DNA of 13,788 nt from Atopobium sp. (GTDB lineage: Bacteria; Actinomycetota; Coriobacteriia; Coriobacteriales; Atopobiaceae): NCBI GenBank assembly GCA_015259035.1, contig JABZHC010000025.1, positions 1 through 13,788 of the forward strand, written 5' to 3'. Position 1 is the first letter of the stretch, and each line of letters starts with the position of its first letter. A program made the translations under genes and the position numbers. The notes beneath the pieces were generated by a model, which was not told where the DNA came from, searched no databases, and was given only the letters and a program-made list of their open reading frames with translations. This document shows positions 7,445 through 13,788 of this stretch, piece by piece.

Positions 7445-9040
7445 CTACTCAACAGGCTTCTGAACCTCAAGAACCTCGGCAATCTCAACCTCAGCAGAAA
7501 CGGTGCCTGCAAGCTCTGAAATAAGATCGTTGTATTTATTCGCAGAAGCCAGCTCAGAAGAAGCGGTCTTTGCGTAACGCTTAACTGCTGCGGCTGCACG
7601 GTTAACGGCACTCAGGGTGCCAGCGCCACCAACGCATCCTCCTGGACAAGCCATACCCTCAAGAAGATAACCTGGATATTTACCCTTAACAGCATCCTTG
7701 AGCATGGCTCGGCACTCAGCAAGGCCATCAACAGCCATGATAGGTACTTCTTTATCAGGGTACTTCTGGTGAATGACGTTTACTACGGCACCTGCTACGC
7801 CGCCAGCAACTGCAAAGGCGCGACCGTCATGGGAGGCGTTTTCAAAGTCGGAGTTGTCATCATCAAGCTTGGTGTAGTCAATGCCCTTAGACTCCATCAT
7901 TCCTGCAAGCTCCTCAAAGGTCAGAACAAAATCGACCTCGGACTTAACGGAGCGACGCAGTGCCTCAAGTTTCTTAGCGGTGCATGGTCCAATAAAGACA
8001 ATCTTGGACTCTGGATTTTGTTTTCTTACCAGACGAGCAGTCAAAACCATTGGGGTGAGTGCCATAGAGATAGCATCAGCATGCTCTGGATGCTCTTTTT
8101 TAGCCATTGCAGACCAGGAAGGGCAGCAGCTTGTTCCCATAAAGGGAAGCTTCTCTGGGACTTCTTTGACAAAGTCTTCTGCTTCCTGAACAGTACAGAG
8201 GTCAGCACCGGTTGCTACCTCTTCTACCTCGGCGAATCCCATCTCCTTGAATGCCTCACGAAGACGACCAACGCTACCCTTGCCAAACTGACCAACAAAC
8301 GAAGGAGCCACAATCGGAACAACGGTGTAACCCTCATTGATAGCCTGAATTACCTGGAAAATCTGGCTCTTATCGGCAATTGCGCCAAAGGGGCAGTTGA
8401 CCAGACACTGGCCACAAGATACGCACTTCTCGTAATCAATATCTGCACGACCATGCTCATCAGAACCAATAGCATCCATACCGCAAGCGGCTGCACAAGG
8501 ACGTACGTGGTGATGAATTGCCTGGTAAGGGCAGACCTTGAAGCACATGCCACACTGAATGCACTTCTCCTGGTCAATGTATGCCTTTTTGTCTACGAAG
8601 CTAATTGCCTCTTTAGGACAAATCTCTCGACAAGGGTGCGCAAGACAACCTTGGCACGCGTTGGTAACGCGATACACGTTGTCCTCGCAGGCGTTACACG
8701 CAAACTTAACGATGTTAATCAGCGGTGGCTGGTAATAAACCTCAGGTCGAGAGGCCTCTTCTAGGCCGTCAGAAATTTTTTCTGGCTGATCCACGCCCTG
8801 CATAGGCATGCCCATAGTCATGCGAATGCGCTCGCCAACAATAGCGCGCTCCAAGAAGACGCTCTCACGATACGTAGCAATATCACCAGGAATAATCTTG
8901 TAAGGCAGCTCTTCCATCTGGCGAGCAATTTCATCAACGCTCTTATCTGCTTTTTCATACGCAAGCGTTGAAACTTCTTTAAATACCTTCCTGCGGATTT
9001 CAGTCAGGTTGGTATAGACACCTCGCATTGTGCCAGGCAT
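7445..9040 (-). CDS. Monomeric [FeFe] hydrogenase, probably group B
   Basis: 531-residue iron-only hydrogenase, expected to be cytosolic and to exchange electrons with ferredoxin while making or using H2. The H-domain carries the three signatures: TSCCPSW (303-309), GPCTAKKLE (351-359) and EGMACPGGCVGG (461-472), giving H-cluster ligands Cys306, Cys353, Cys465 and Cys469; Cys305 is the proton-relay cysteine. The N-terminal half has Cys115, 118, 129, 132, 137, 141, 160, 163, 166, 170, 182, 186, 206, 209, 212 and 216: 16 cysteines, enough for four [4Fe-4S] clusters. GPC in place of the MPC of classical group A enzymes, and the ~100-residue N-terminal extension, fit the group B1/B3 family (as I recall, TIGR04105). 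The start at 9040 has a long GGAGGGGGAG binding site. No maturase genes (HydE/F/G) or NADH-linked partner subunits are adjacent, and a terminator follows, so it is probably transcribed alone or from the upstream rluA-like gene 84 nt away. Confidence 0.93.
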   Translation of the reverse strand: MPGTMRGVYTNLTEIRRKVFKEVSTLAYEKADKSVDEIARQMEELPYKIIPGDIATYRESVFLERAIVGERIRMTMGMPMQGVDQPEKISDGLEEASRPEVYYQPPLINIVKFACNACEDNVYRVTNACQGCLAHPCREICPKEAISFVDKKAYIDQEKCIQCGMCFKVCPYQAIHHHVRPCAAACGMDAIGSDEHGRADIDYEKCVSCGQCLVNCPFGAIADKSQIFQVIQAINEGYTVVPIVAPSFVGQFGKGSVGRLREAFKEMGFAEVEEVATGADLCTVQEAEDFVKEVPEKLPFMGTSCCPSWSAMAKKEHPEHADAISMALTPMVLTARLVRKQNPESKIVFIGPCTAKKLEALRRSVKSEVDFVLTFEELAGMMESKGIDYTKLDDDNSDFENASHDGRAFAVAGGVAGAVVNVIHQKYPDKEVPIMAVDGLAECRAMLKDAVKGKYPGYLLEGMACPGGCVGGAGTLSAVNRAAAAVKRYAKTASSELASANKYNDLISELAGTVSAEVEIAEVLEVQKPVE

Positions 9041-9124
9041 TTCTCCCCCTCCTCGTTCACTTTATGCACGTCTGGGTAACGTATCCGCACAAAATGAATG
9101 TATGTCTCTACCACAAAGTATGTA

Positions 9125-9865
9125 CTATAAGTCCACCTCGGTGACACCAAAATAAGAAAATCGCTCTGGAATATCCGTTTTAATCACAATTTTTGCGCCC
9201 GTGACTGGATGAATAAATCCAACGCGATATGCGTGGAGCATTAACTGCTGCGGCCTATGCTTCTTTTTTGATCCACGTTGCAAAGAAGACATGCCTCCAT
9301 ACAGCGCGTCCCTCACCAGGGGAAATCCAAGTGACGAGAGATGCACTCTAATTTGGTGCTTTCTTCCTGTCAGCAAATTGACCAGTAACAAGCTTTGAGT
9401 TTGACCTTGTGCTGACGAAGCAACCTTTACTAGACATACCTCCGTTTGAGAAGGTTTGCCTGTTGCTGAGACCCTCATCTTTTGAGCGTCATGCCTATCT
9501 TTTCCAATTGCCTTATCTATCAGCAGTTTATTTGGCTCAAACGCTCCCTTAACGGCAGCTAGATACTCTTTGGAAAGCTCCTTAGAGGCAATAAGCTGGT
9601 CAAACTGAGGCTGCGTTTCTTTTTTGAGCGAGAAGAGCACTATGCCCGTAGTCTCCTTATCAAGACGATTCAATGCTTGAACCTGGGAAAGGTCTATCTG
9701 GCTTGAGCTCTCAAGTACATGGAGTTTCTCGCAAACTACCTCAGTTAACGAGGGCTCATGGGTACCGTCCGCATGAACGATAATTCCCGCTGGTTTATTA
9801 ACGGCAAGTAGATAGTCATCCTGATACAAAACCTCAAGGTTGTTGTCAGACTGAAGAGCATCCAC
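9125..9865 (-). CDS. RluA-family pseudouridine synthase
   Basis: Enzyme that converts specific uridines of rRNA or tRNA to pseudouridine in the cytosol. The catalytic motif is clear: ALNRLDKETTGIVLF, with the catalytic Asp at residue 69. So is the later motif LLTGRKHQIRVHL...GFPLVRDALYGG. There is no N-terminal S4 domain, so it resembles the short RluA-type members rather than RluD or RluC; the target uridine cannot be named. I chose the GTG at 9865 (246 residues) because GAGGTGA, at the end of the preceding regulator gene, sits about 6 nt before it. The in-frame GTG at 9874 is itself part of that binding site, although it would give 249 residues. Only one base separates the regulator's stop from this start, implying translational coupling. 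Confidence 0.88.
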   Translation of the reverse strand: MDALQSDNNLEVLYQDDYLLAVNKPAGIIVHADGTHEPSLTEVVCEKLHVLESSSQIDLSQVQALNRLDKETTGIVLFSLKKETQPQFDQLIASKELSKEYLAAVKGAFEPNKLLIDKAIGKDRHDAQKMRVSATGKPSQTEVCLVKVASSAQGQTQSLLLVNLLTGRKHQIRVHLSSLGFPLVRDALYGGMSSLQRGSKKKHRPQQLMLHAYRVGFIHPVTGAKIVIKTDIPERFSYFGVTEVDL

Positions 9866-9866
9866 G

Positions 9867-10808
9867 CTACTCACCTCGCTTAACTACGTAGCGCTGCTCA
9901 GAGAGAACCTGGGCAAATGACTCGATTGTGCTCCACACATGGTCAGTGCGTCGCCAGGCAACACTAACCGAGTACGACATCTCTTTTCCCAGCTCAATGA
10001 TGTGAAGACCGGACGTTTCAAAGTCGTAATAAGAAGAAGCCACCAGCTCAGATGGCAAGAAGCACGCGCCAACGCCTCTCATAGCAAGCGCCAAAAGCGT
10101 CTCGGAGTTTCTGGACATGACCTTGATAGTGGGAGAAATGCCCGATGCAGCAAACGCATGGCGAGCAAAGCTACCAGCAATATCTCGCTTACCTACCGTT
10201 AAGAAGGGGCAAGCCTCCAGAGCCGTGAGCTTTCCCGTTTTTTTGACTTGCGCGACAACCGAGTCAACCTTATCTGCATACAAAGACTCAAGAAGCGCTT
10301 GAGAGACAACCAGAACGATCTTCTCGTCAAACAGCTTTTTAACAACCAGGTCATATGACGATGAATTAACCGTTGCAACAATCAAGTCAAGCTGGCCTTC
10401 AGATAGCCACTCAACCAGCTCGTCATTCTCGCCTTCATCAAGCTCAATGGAGATATTTGGGTGCAATTTTTGGAAAGCAGCAATGGAGCGCGGCATGATG
10501 ATGTGGCCTCGTGTTGCGGTAACACCAACACGCAGACGACCTCGCTCGTTGCCCGCAATATCAAGAAACTCTTGATCCATAGCGCGACGCTGAGCCTGGA
10601 ACCTACGGGCATAACGCAAGAACTCTTCTCCCGCAAACGTGAGCGACAGCGGGACCGTACGTTCTAGCAGCTTAGAGCCAAGTTCTTTTTCTGCTGCCGC
10701 AATATTTGCCGAGAGCGTTTGCTGCGTTACGCTCAGGCGTTCAGCCGCCTTGGTGAAGCTCTTTTCTTCTGCAACAGCAACAAAATAATCCATGGTTTGA
10801 AAATTCAT
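9867..10808 (-). CDS. LysR-family transcriptional regulator
   Basis: 313-residue LysR-type DNA-binding regulator. The winged helix-turn-helix domain is at residues 1-60 (MDYFVAVAEEKSFTKAAERL followed by SVTQQTLSANIAAAEKELG), then a linker helix (about 60-90) and a periplasmic-binding-protein-like effector domain from about 92 (LRVGVTATRGHIIMP) to near 290. Such proteins sense a small molecule and often control themselves and a divergent neighbour. The start at 10808 gives the normal family N-terminus and has GGGAG about 6 nt upstream; an open frame extends to 10853 but lacks a binding site. A TATAAT -10 lies at 10843-10848. The divergent gene is an NhaC-type antiporter and is the likely target. 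The downstream pseudouridine synthase gene is one base away. The effector is unknown. Confidence 0.93.
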   Translation of the reverse strand: MNFQTMDYFVAVAEEKSFTKAAERLSVTQQTLSANIAAAEKELGSKLLERTVPLSLTFAGEEFLRYARRFQAQRRAMDQEFLDIAGNERGRLRVGVTATRGHIIMPRSIAAFQKLHPNISIELDEGENDELVEWLSEGQLDLIVATVNSSSYDLVVKKLFDEKIVLVVSQALLESLYADKVDSVVAQVKKTGKLTALEACPFLTVGKRDIAGSFARHAFAASGISPTIKVMSRNSETLLALAMRGVGACFLPSELVASSYYDFETSGLHIIELGKEMSYSVSVAWRRTDHVWSTIESFAQVLSEQRYVVKRGE

Positions 10809-10823
10809 TTTTGCTCCCACTGT

Positions 10824-10844
10824 ATTACAAAAATTACTTGTAAT
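10824..10844. promoter_or_regulatory. Inverted repeat, probable LysR-family operator
   Basis: ATTACAA (10824-10830) and TTGTAAT (10838-10844) are perfect inverted arms with a 7-nt spacer. A second, overlapping symmetry, AATTAC TT GTAATT, lies at 10832-10845. The site overlaps the regulator's -10 box by 2 bp and lies between that promoter and the regulator start, the position expected for autoregulation. The assignment to this particular regulator is inferred from position. Confidence 0.55.
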
Positions 10845-10873
10845 TATAACCATTGAAAACAGTTGGACTTCAA
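10843..10873 (-). promoter_or_regulatory. Promoter of the LysR-family regulator gene
   Basis: Read on the minus strand, a perfect TATAAT (10843-10848) is preceded by TTGAAG (10868-10873) with a 19-nt spacer. The -10 is excellent; the -35 is acceptable but the spacer is long. It lies about 35 nt before the regulator's start codon. Confidence 0.5.
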
Positions 10874-10892
10874 CTTTTTAGTTGCTTACTCT
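10861..10892 (+). promoter_or_regulatory. Short alternating inverted repeats and possible nhaC promoter
   Basis: AGTTG (10861-10865), CAACT (10871-10875) and AGTTG again (10880-10884) form two overlapping inverted repeats with 5- and 4-nt spacers. TTGGAC (10863-10868) with TACTCT (10887-10892), 18 nt apart, is a possible plus-strand promoter for the antiporter gene that would overlap these repeats. The boxes are weak matches, so activation by a regulator would be needed. Confidence 0.3.
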
Positions 10893-10924
10893 ATTTACAT
10901 AAGAAATTCGTTTGGAGTGGATGC

Positions 10925-12358
10925 ATGGTAGAGCTAATAGTACTAAGTGCCTTTGCGGTGATGCTCATCGTAGGTACAGCCCTATCTTTCCCCCTTACAT
11001 CTATCTTGACCATTGGTTTCTTCCTCTTTTTTGGTTACGGACTCTCTCGTAAAATCTCTGCAAAAAAGCTTCTTTTGGCAGCCTTTGAATCTGTTTGGGA
11101 AGTTAAAACAATTATTGCGCTGTTTGCTGTTGTTGGTGCTATGAGCGCAGCATGGCGAGCAGCTGGAACCATTCCAGAGATTGTCAGCATTTCCGCTTCT
11201 CTTATTTCTCCTTCTGTCTTTATTCTGGCAACATTCTTACTTTGCACCATGATGTCCATGCTTTTGGGTACCGCATTTGGTACTGCCGCAACCATGGGTA
11301 TCATCTGCATGTCTATTGGTAAGGCAATTGGAGCAAGCGAGTTCTTTATTGGTGGCGCTGTTCTTGCAGGTAGCTACTTTGGCGATCGTTGCTCCCCTAT
11401 GTCTACCAGCGCAATCCTTGTTTCCCAGCTCACCGATACCAATCTATCCAAGAACATTAACCGCATGCTTCGTACCAGCGTGGTGCCTTTTATTGCTGCA
11501 TGTGTTATCTACGTGGCCTGGGACTTCTTTATGGCAAACACGGGAACTATCCCCGATATTACTGGTCTTCTGAGCCGTTCCTTTAGGCTTTCTTTGATTT
11601 CACTTACACCAGCACTTCTTGTAATTGTTTTCTCGCTTCTTAAGGTTGATGTCATTGTGACCATGGCATCCAGCTTGGTATTGGCCTGCATTCTGTGTGT
11701 CACCATCCAGCGCGTTCCGCTTACAGACCTGCCAGTCATCCTGCTCTTTGGCCTTCGCGCCCCAGGAGCTACCGTTGCAAACATGGTTAATGGTGGCGGC
11801 GTTTTCTCCATGATGAACGTCTTGTCAATCGTAACCATTTCTTCAAGCTACGCTGGTCTTTTCCAGACAACTGGCTTGCTTCGTCGTATGTGCCAGCTGG
11901 TAGCTGACCTCTCCGATAACTCCACGCCTTTCTTTGGCGTTCTGATTACCAGCATGTTTACCTCAATGGTTTCTTGCAACCAGACCTTGGCTATTATGCT
12001 GACAAACGATCTGTGCGAGAACGCAGAAAACTCTTCTAGCGCCCTTGCTTTGGATATCGAGAATAGCGCCGTAATTCTTGCTCCTCTGGTACCGTGGTCT
12101 ATTTCAAACATCTCGGTACTCTCTGCAATTGGCGCACCTTCCATGAGTCTTCTAGCTGCGAGCTTCCTTTATTTGCTGCCTCTTTGGACTCTGGGAATTT
12201 CCCTGTGGCTTCATCGCCGTCCAGCAAAAATTGACGGTCACCGCGCTCGTTGGCTTGGCCTTACCTCTGAAGATGTCCGCAGCTGCTCATGGCCTCACGT
12301 GCAGGACGAAGACACAACGGATGCGACTGCAAGCCTTCCTGCTGTAAAAGTTGCCTAA
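10925..12358 (+). CDS. NhaC-family Na+/H+ antiporter
   Basis: 477-residue polytopic membrane transporter, about 11-12 hydrophobic segments. NhaC-family motifs are present: GTAFGTAATMGI (115-126), GSYFGDRCSPMSTSA (149-163), NGGG (289-292), SCNQTLAIMLT (350-360) and APLVPWSI (386-393). The family exchanges Na+ for H+; some members (MleN type) couple this to malate/lactate exchange, so an organic-acid role is possible. The start at 10925 has GGAG (10914-10917) 7 nt upstream. The open frame begins at a TTG at 10853, but that would lie within the control region, and an ATG at 10921 is out of frame. The C-terminal ~48 residues are hydrophilic. Divergent from a LysR-type gene, its likely regulator. 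No terminator is seen in the 66 nt before the convergent ABC gene. Confidence 0.9.
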   Translation: MVELIVLSAFAVMLIVGTALSFPLTSILTIGFFLFFGYGLSRKISAKKLLLAAFESVWEVKTIIALFAVVGAMSAAWRAAGTIPEIVSISASLISPSVFILATFLLCTMMSMLLGTAFGTAATMGIICMSIGKAIGASEFFIGGAVLAGSYFGDRCSPMSTSAILVSQLTDTNLSKNINRMLRTSVVPFIAACVIYVAWDFFMANTGTIPDITGLLSRSFRLSLISLTPALLVIVFSLLKVDVIVTMASSLVLACILCVTIQRVPLTDLPVILLFGLRAPGATVANMVNGGGVFSMMNVLSIVTISSSYAGLFQTTGLLRRMCQLVADLSDNSTPFFGVLITSMFTSMVSCNQTLAIMLTNDLCENAENSSSALALDIENSAVILAPLVPWSISNISVLSAIGAPSMSLLAASFLYLLPLWTLGISLWLHRRPAKIDGHRARWLGLTSEDVRSCSWPHVQDEDTTDATASLPAVKVA

Positions 12359-12424
12359 GACTACACTGTTTAACGCTCCTTATACTCATTGCTAAGCTAG
12401 ACGTGTTTTACGCCGTTAATACTT

Positions 12425-13078
12425 CTATTGATGCTTTGGTAATTCAATAATTCGATCACAACGCTGGGCAATACCCATGTCATGTGTGACCATAAGAAGT
12501 GTTTTATGATTCGCGTGAACGGAGTCTAGCAAACTGTCTATAACAATAGTGGCCATAGCCTTATCAAGTGATCCGGTTGGTTCATCTGCAAGGATTAAAT
12601 TACCTGGCTTTATCATTGCTCGAGCAATTGCTACTCTCTGCTTTTCTCCACCAGAAAGCTCATTTACAACTGCATCGAACTTCTCGCCAATTCCATAGCC
12701 TTCCAAAGCAGCTCTTATAAGACGCTCCTGTTCCTGCTTTGAAAGCTTGGTATATTGAAGCGCTAGTAAGAGATTTTTGCTTACTTTCCAGTCATTAATG
12801 AGAGCAAAAGATTGAAATAGATAATTAATCTCTGTACGCCTCATAAGTGTTGCTTTTTTGCTATTGATTGAAGGATATGTTCTTCCCTCAAGGTTGATTG
12901 TGCCTGAATCTAATGTCTCGAGAAGACCGATGATATTAAGAAGCGTTGATTTTCCGCATCCAGATGGGCCCACGAGAGCCACTGACTCTCCACTTTCTAT
13001 CTCAAATGAAATGTTATGAAGAACTGTGTTGCTTCCAAATGACTTATTGAGAGCATCTACCTGTAGAAATGTTTTCAT
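12425..13078 (-). CDS. ABC transporter ATP-binding protein, bacteriocin-export (lactococcin 972) type
   Basis: 217-residue stand-alone ATPase of the MacB/LolD type, peripheral to the cytoplasmic membrane. Motifs: Walker A GPSGCGKS (37-44), Q-loop Gln89, signature LSGGE (141-145), Walker B LILADE (161-166) with catalytic Glu166, D-loop GSLD and switch His199. All catalytic residues are intact. The short length and the membrane partner fit the putative ABC transporters found with lactococcin-972-type bacteriocins; general MacB-like export or resistance roles are alternatives. The start at 13078 has AAGGAG 5 nt upstream, formed by the last codons of the membrane gene, whose stop lies 2 nt before this ATG, so the two are translationally coupled. 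This pair is noticeably more AT-rich than the rest of the window. Confidence 0.88.
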   Translation of the reverse strand: MKTFLQVDALNKSFGSNTVLHNISFEIESGESVALVGPSGCGKSTLLNIIGLLETLDSGTINLEGRTYPSINSKKATLMRRTEINYLFQSFALINDWKVSKNLLLALQYTKLSKQEQERLIRAALEGYGIGEKFDAVVNELSGGEKQRVAIARAMIKPGNLILADEPTGSLDKAMATIVIDSLLDSVHANHKTLLMVTHDMGIAQRCDRIIELPKHQ

Positions 13079-13080
13079 AA

Positions 13081-13788
13081 CTACTCCTTAGAGAGATTCT
13101 CTAGAACAATTCTCATGGTGCTTCTATTTGCAGAAATACTGATAGTCAAATTGGAAATCAATAACATCAAGCAGCCCATTATTATTCCAAGAGTTGAACC
13201 TATGGCAATCATGCAAAGTGTTCCAACAAGTGCAATAAGATTCACAATAACGAAAATATTTATATATTGCTTGTAAATGCCAAATCCCAACATGCATTCA
13301 ACAGCAATTTTTCTCTCATGTAATCTCTGAACAATTGAAATCATGCTTATTTGAATCACCGTTATTGCTGCAAACATAAGCACAATTACAACACCGAATA
13401 AGAGGAAGAGCTCCTGCAGAGATTTTCTGTAGTCCTTTATAAAGCTCTCTATCGAACTAAACTGTGTTCCAAAACCGTCATCAGAGAGCTCTACAACACC
13501 GCTGGAATCCAACAAATTTGCAGCGGCCTCAGGTGATAACTTTATGTAACTATTATCAAGCCCCGTAGCCACTAAACTTTCTGATTCAGTAGGAACCATG
13601 TTATTTGACGTTACCACTTTGATTACAACATTTGTGCTTATAGAAGGGCTGTCTATATTTGTTGACCAGGTAAAAAATCCCCCACTAGCATCGTATTCAA
13701 TAAATTCAGATGAAGGATTTTGCATATAGGGTGTGACGATATCTGACTCAAATATCTTGTCGCTTCTAGCCACAAGTTCTCTTAGCAG
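13081..13788 (-). CDS. Bacteriocin-associated integral membrane protein (DUF1430-like), C-terminal part
   Basis: Partial gene: the reading frame is open through the window edge at 13788, so the 236 residues seen are the C-terminal part of a larger protein. An internal GTG at 13773 should not be taken as its start. An extracellular-looking region is followed by three hydrophobic spans (LFLLFGVVIVLMFAAI, YINIFVIVNLIALVGTLCM, and a final LGIIMGCLMLLI), a pattern like the C-terminus of FtsX/MacB-type permeases. The charged stretch RLHERKIAVECMLGFGIYKQY between the first two spans matches the cytoplasmic coupling region of such permeases. With the ATPase gene after it, it resembles the DUF1430 / bacteriocin-associated membrane proteins (about 650-700 residues when complete), thought to act in bacteriocin export or immunity. 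Family assignment rests on architecture and recall. Confidence 0.75.
   Translation of the reverse strand: MLRELVARSDKIFESDIVTPYMQNPSSEFIEYDASGGFFTWSTNIDSPSISTNVVIKVVTSNNMVPTESESLVATGLDNSYIKLSPEAAANLLDSSGVVELSDDGFGTQFSSIESFIKDYRKSLQELFLLFGVVIVLMFAAITVIQISMISIVQRLHERKIAVECMLGFGIYKQYINIFVIVNLIALVGTLCMIAIGSTLGIIMGCLMLLISNLTISISANRSTMRIVLENLSKE

Noticed and set aside
7769..8764. Long plus-strand open frame (331 codons) opposite the hydrogenase
   Set aside because: It lies wholly antisense to a strongly supported enzyme, has low-complexity-like composition with many Cys, Asn and Leu, no family motif, and no ribosome binding site that I can see.
10853..10924. Upstream extension of the antiporter gene to the TTG at 10853
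   Set aside because: It would place the start inside the divergent control region without a ribosome binding site, whereas the ATG at 10925 has GGAG at proper spacing and a normal family N-terminus.
12359..12424. Terminator between the convergent antiporter and ABC genes
   Set aside because: Only a weak TTAACG / CGTTAA match with a loop of more than 35 nt is present and no stem-plus-T-run, so no terminator is called.
1..13788. CRISPR array, tRNA, rRNA, insertion sequence or attachment site
   Set aside because: No regularly spaced direct repeats, no cloverleaf-like segments, no transposase-like protein and no long terminal inverted repeats were seen on either strand.

Overview
The window looks like a chromosomal segment from an anaerobic, low-to-mid GC actinobacterium of the class Coriobacteriia, most like Atopobium/Lancefieldella. 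This is inferred from base composition, strong purine-rich ribosome binding sites, a monomeric [FeFe] hydrogenase and the overall protein flavour. No marker in the window proves the genus. Most genes are ordinary chromosomal ones. The right edge is visibly more AT-rich and carries part of a bacteriocin-associated ABC system.

Layout. Positions 49-5909 (minus strand) read, in transcription order, aspS (aspartyl-tRNA synthetase), two half-transporters of a heterodimeric ABC exporter, and crcB (fluoride channel). Gaps are 45 nt, an 8-nt overlap and 10 nt, and no terminator is seen between them, so they could form one operon. A 245-nt divergent region follows. Then come two plus-strand genes: a HAD phosphatase of the phosphoglycolate phosphatase type and a 102-residue protein that I do not recognise. 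The second ends in a series of hairpins, including a good terminator and a bidirectional terminator shared with the next gene.

Positions 7445-9040 (minus) encode a 531-residue [FeFe] hydrogenase with all H-cluster cysteines and 16 further N-terminal cysteines, enough for four accessory [4Fe-4S] clusters. Its motif variants suggest group B. Upstream of it on the same strand are an RluA-family pseudouridine synthase and a LysR-type regulator, with one base between the regulator's stop codon and the likely synthase start. The regulator is divergent from an NhaC-family Na+/H+ antiporter gene (10925-12358, plus). The 116-nt region between them holds a perfect -10 box for the regulator, an inverted repeat with 7-bp arms and a second cluster of short inverted repeats. 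This is the arrangement expected when a LysR protein controls itself and its divergent neighbour.

Positions 12425-13788 (minus) hold a MacB/LolD-type ABC ATPase and the C-terminal part of its membrane partner, resembling the lactococcin-972-type bacteriocin ABC systems. The partner runs off the window, so any bacteriocin precursor would lie beyond it.

I found no CRISPR array, tRNA, rRNA, insertion sequence or convincing new multi-gene system. The points most worth following are the hydrogenase, the unrecognised small protein with its flanking symmetrical sites, the LysR/antiporter control region and the AT-rich bacteriocin-ABC edge.
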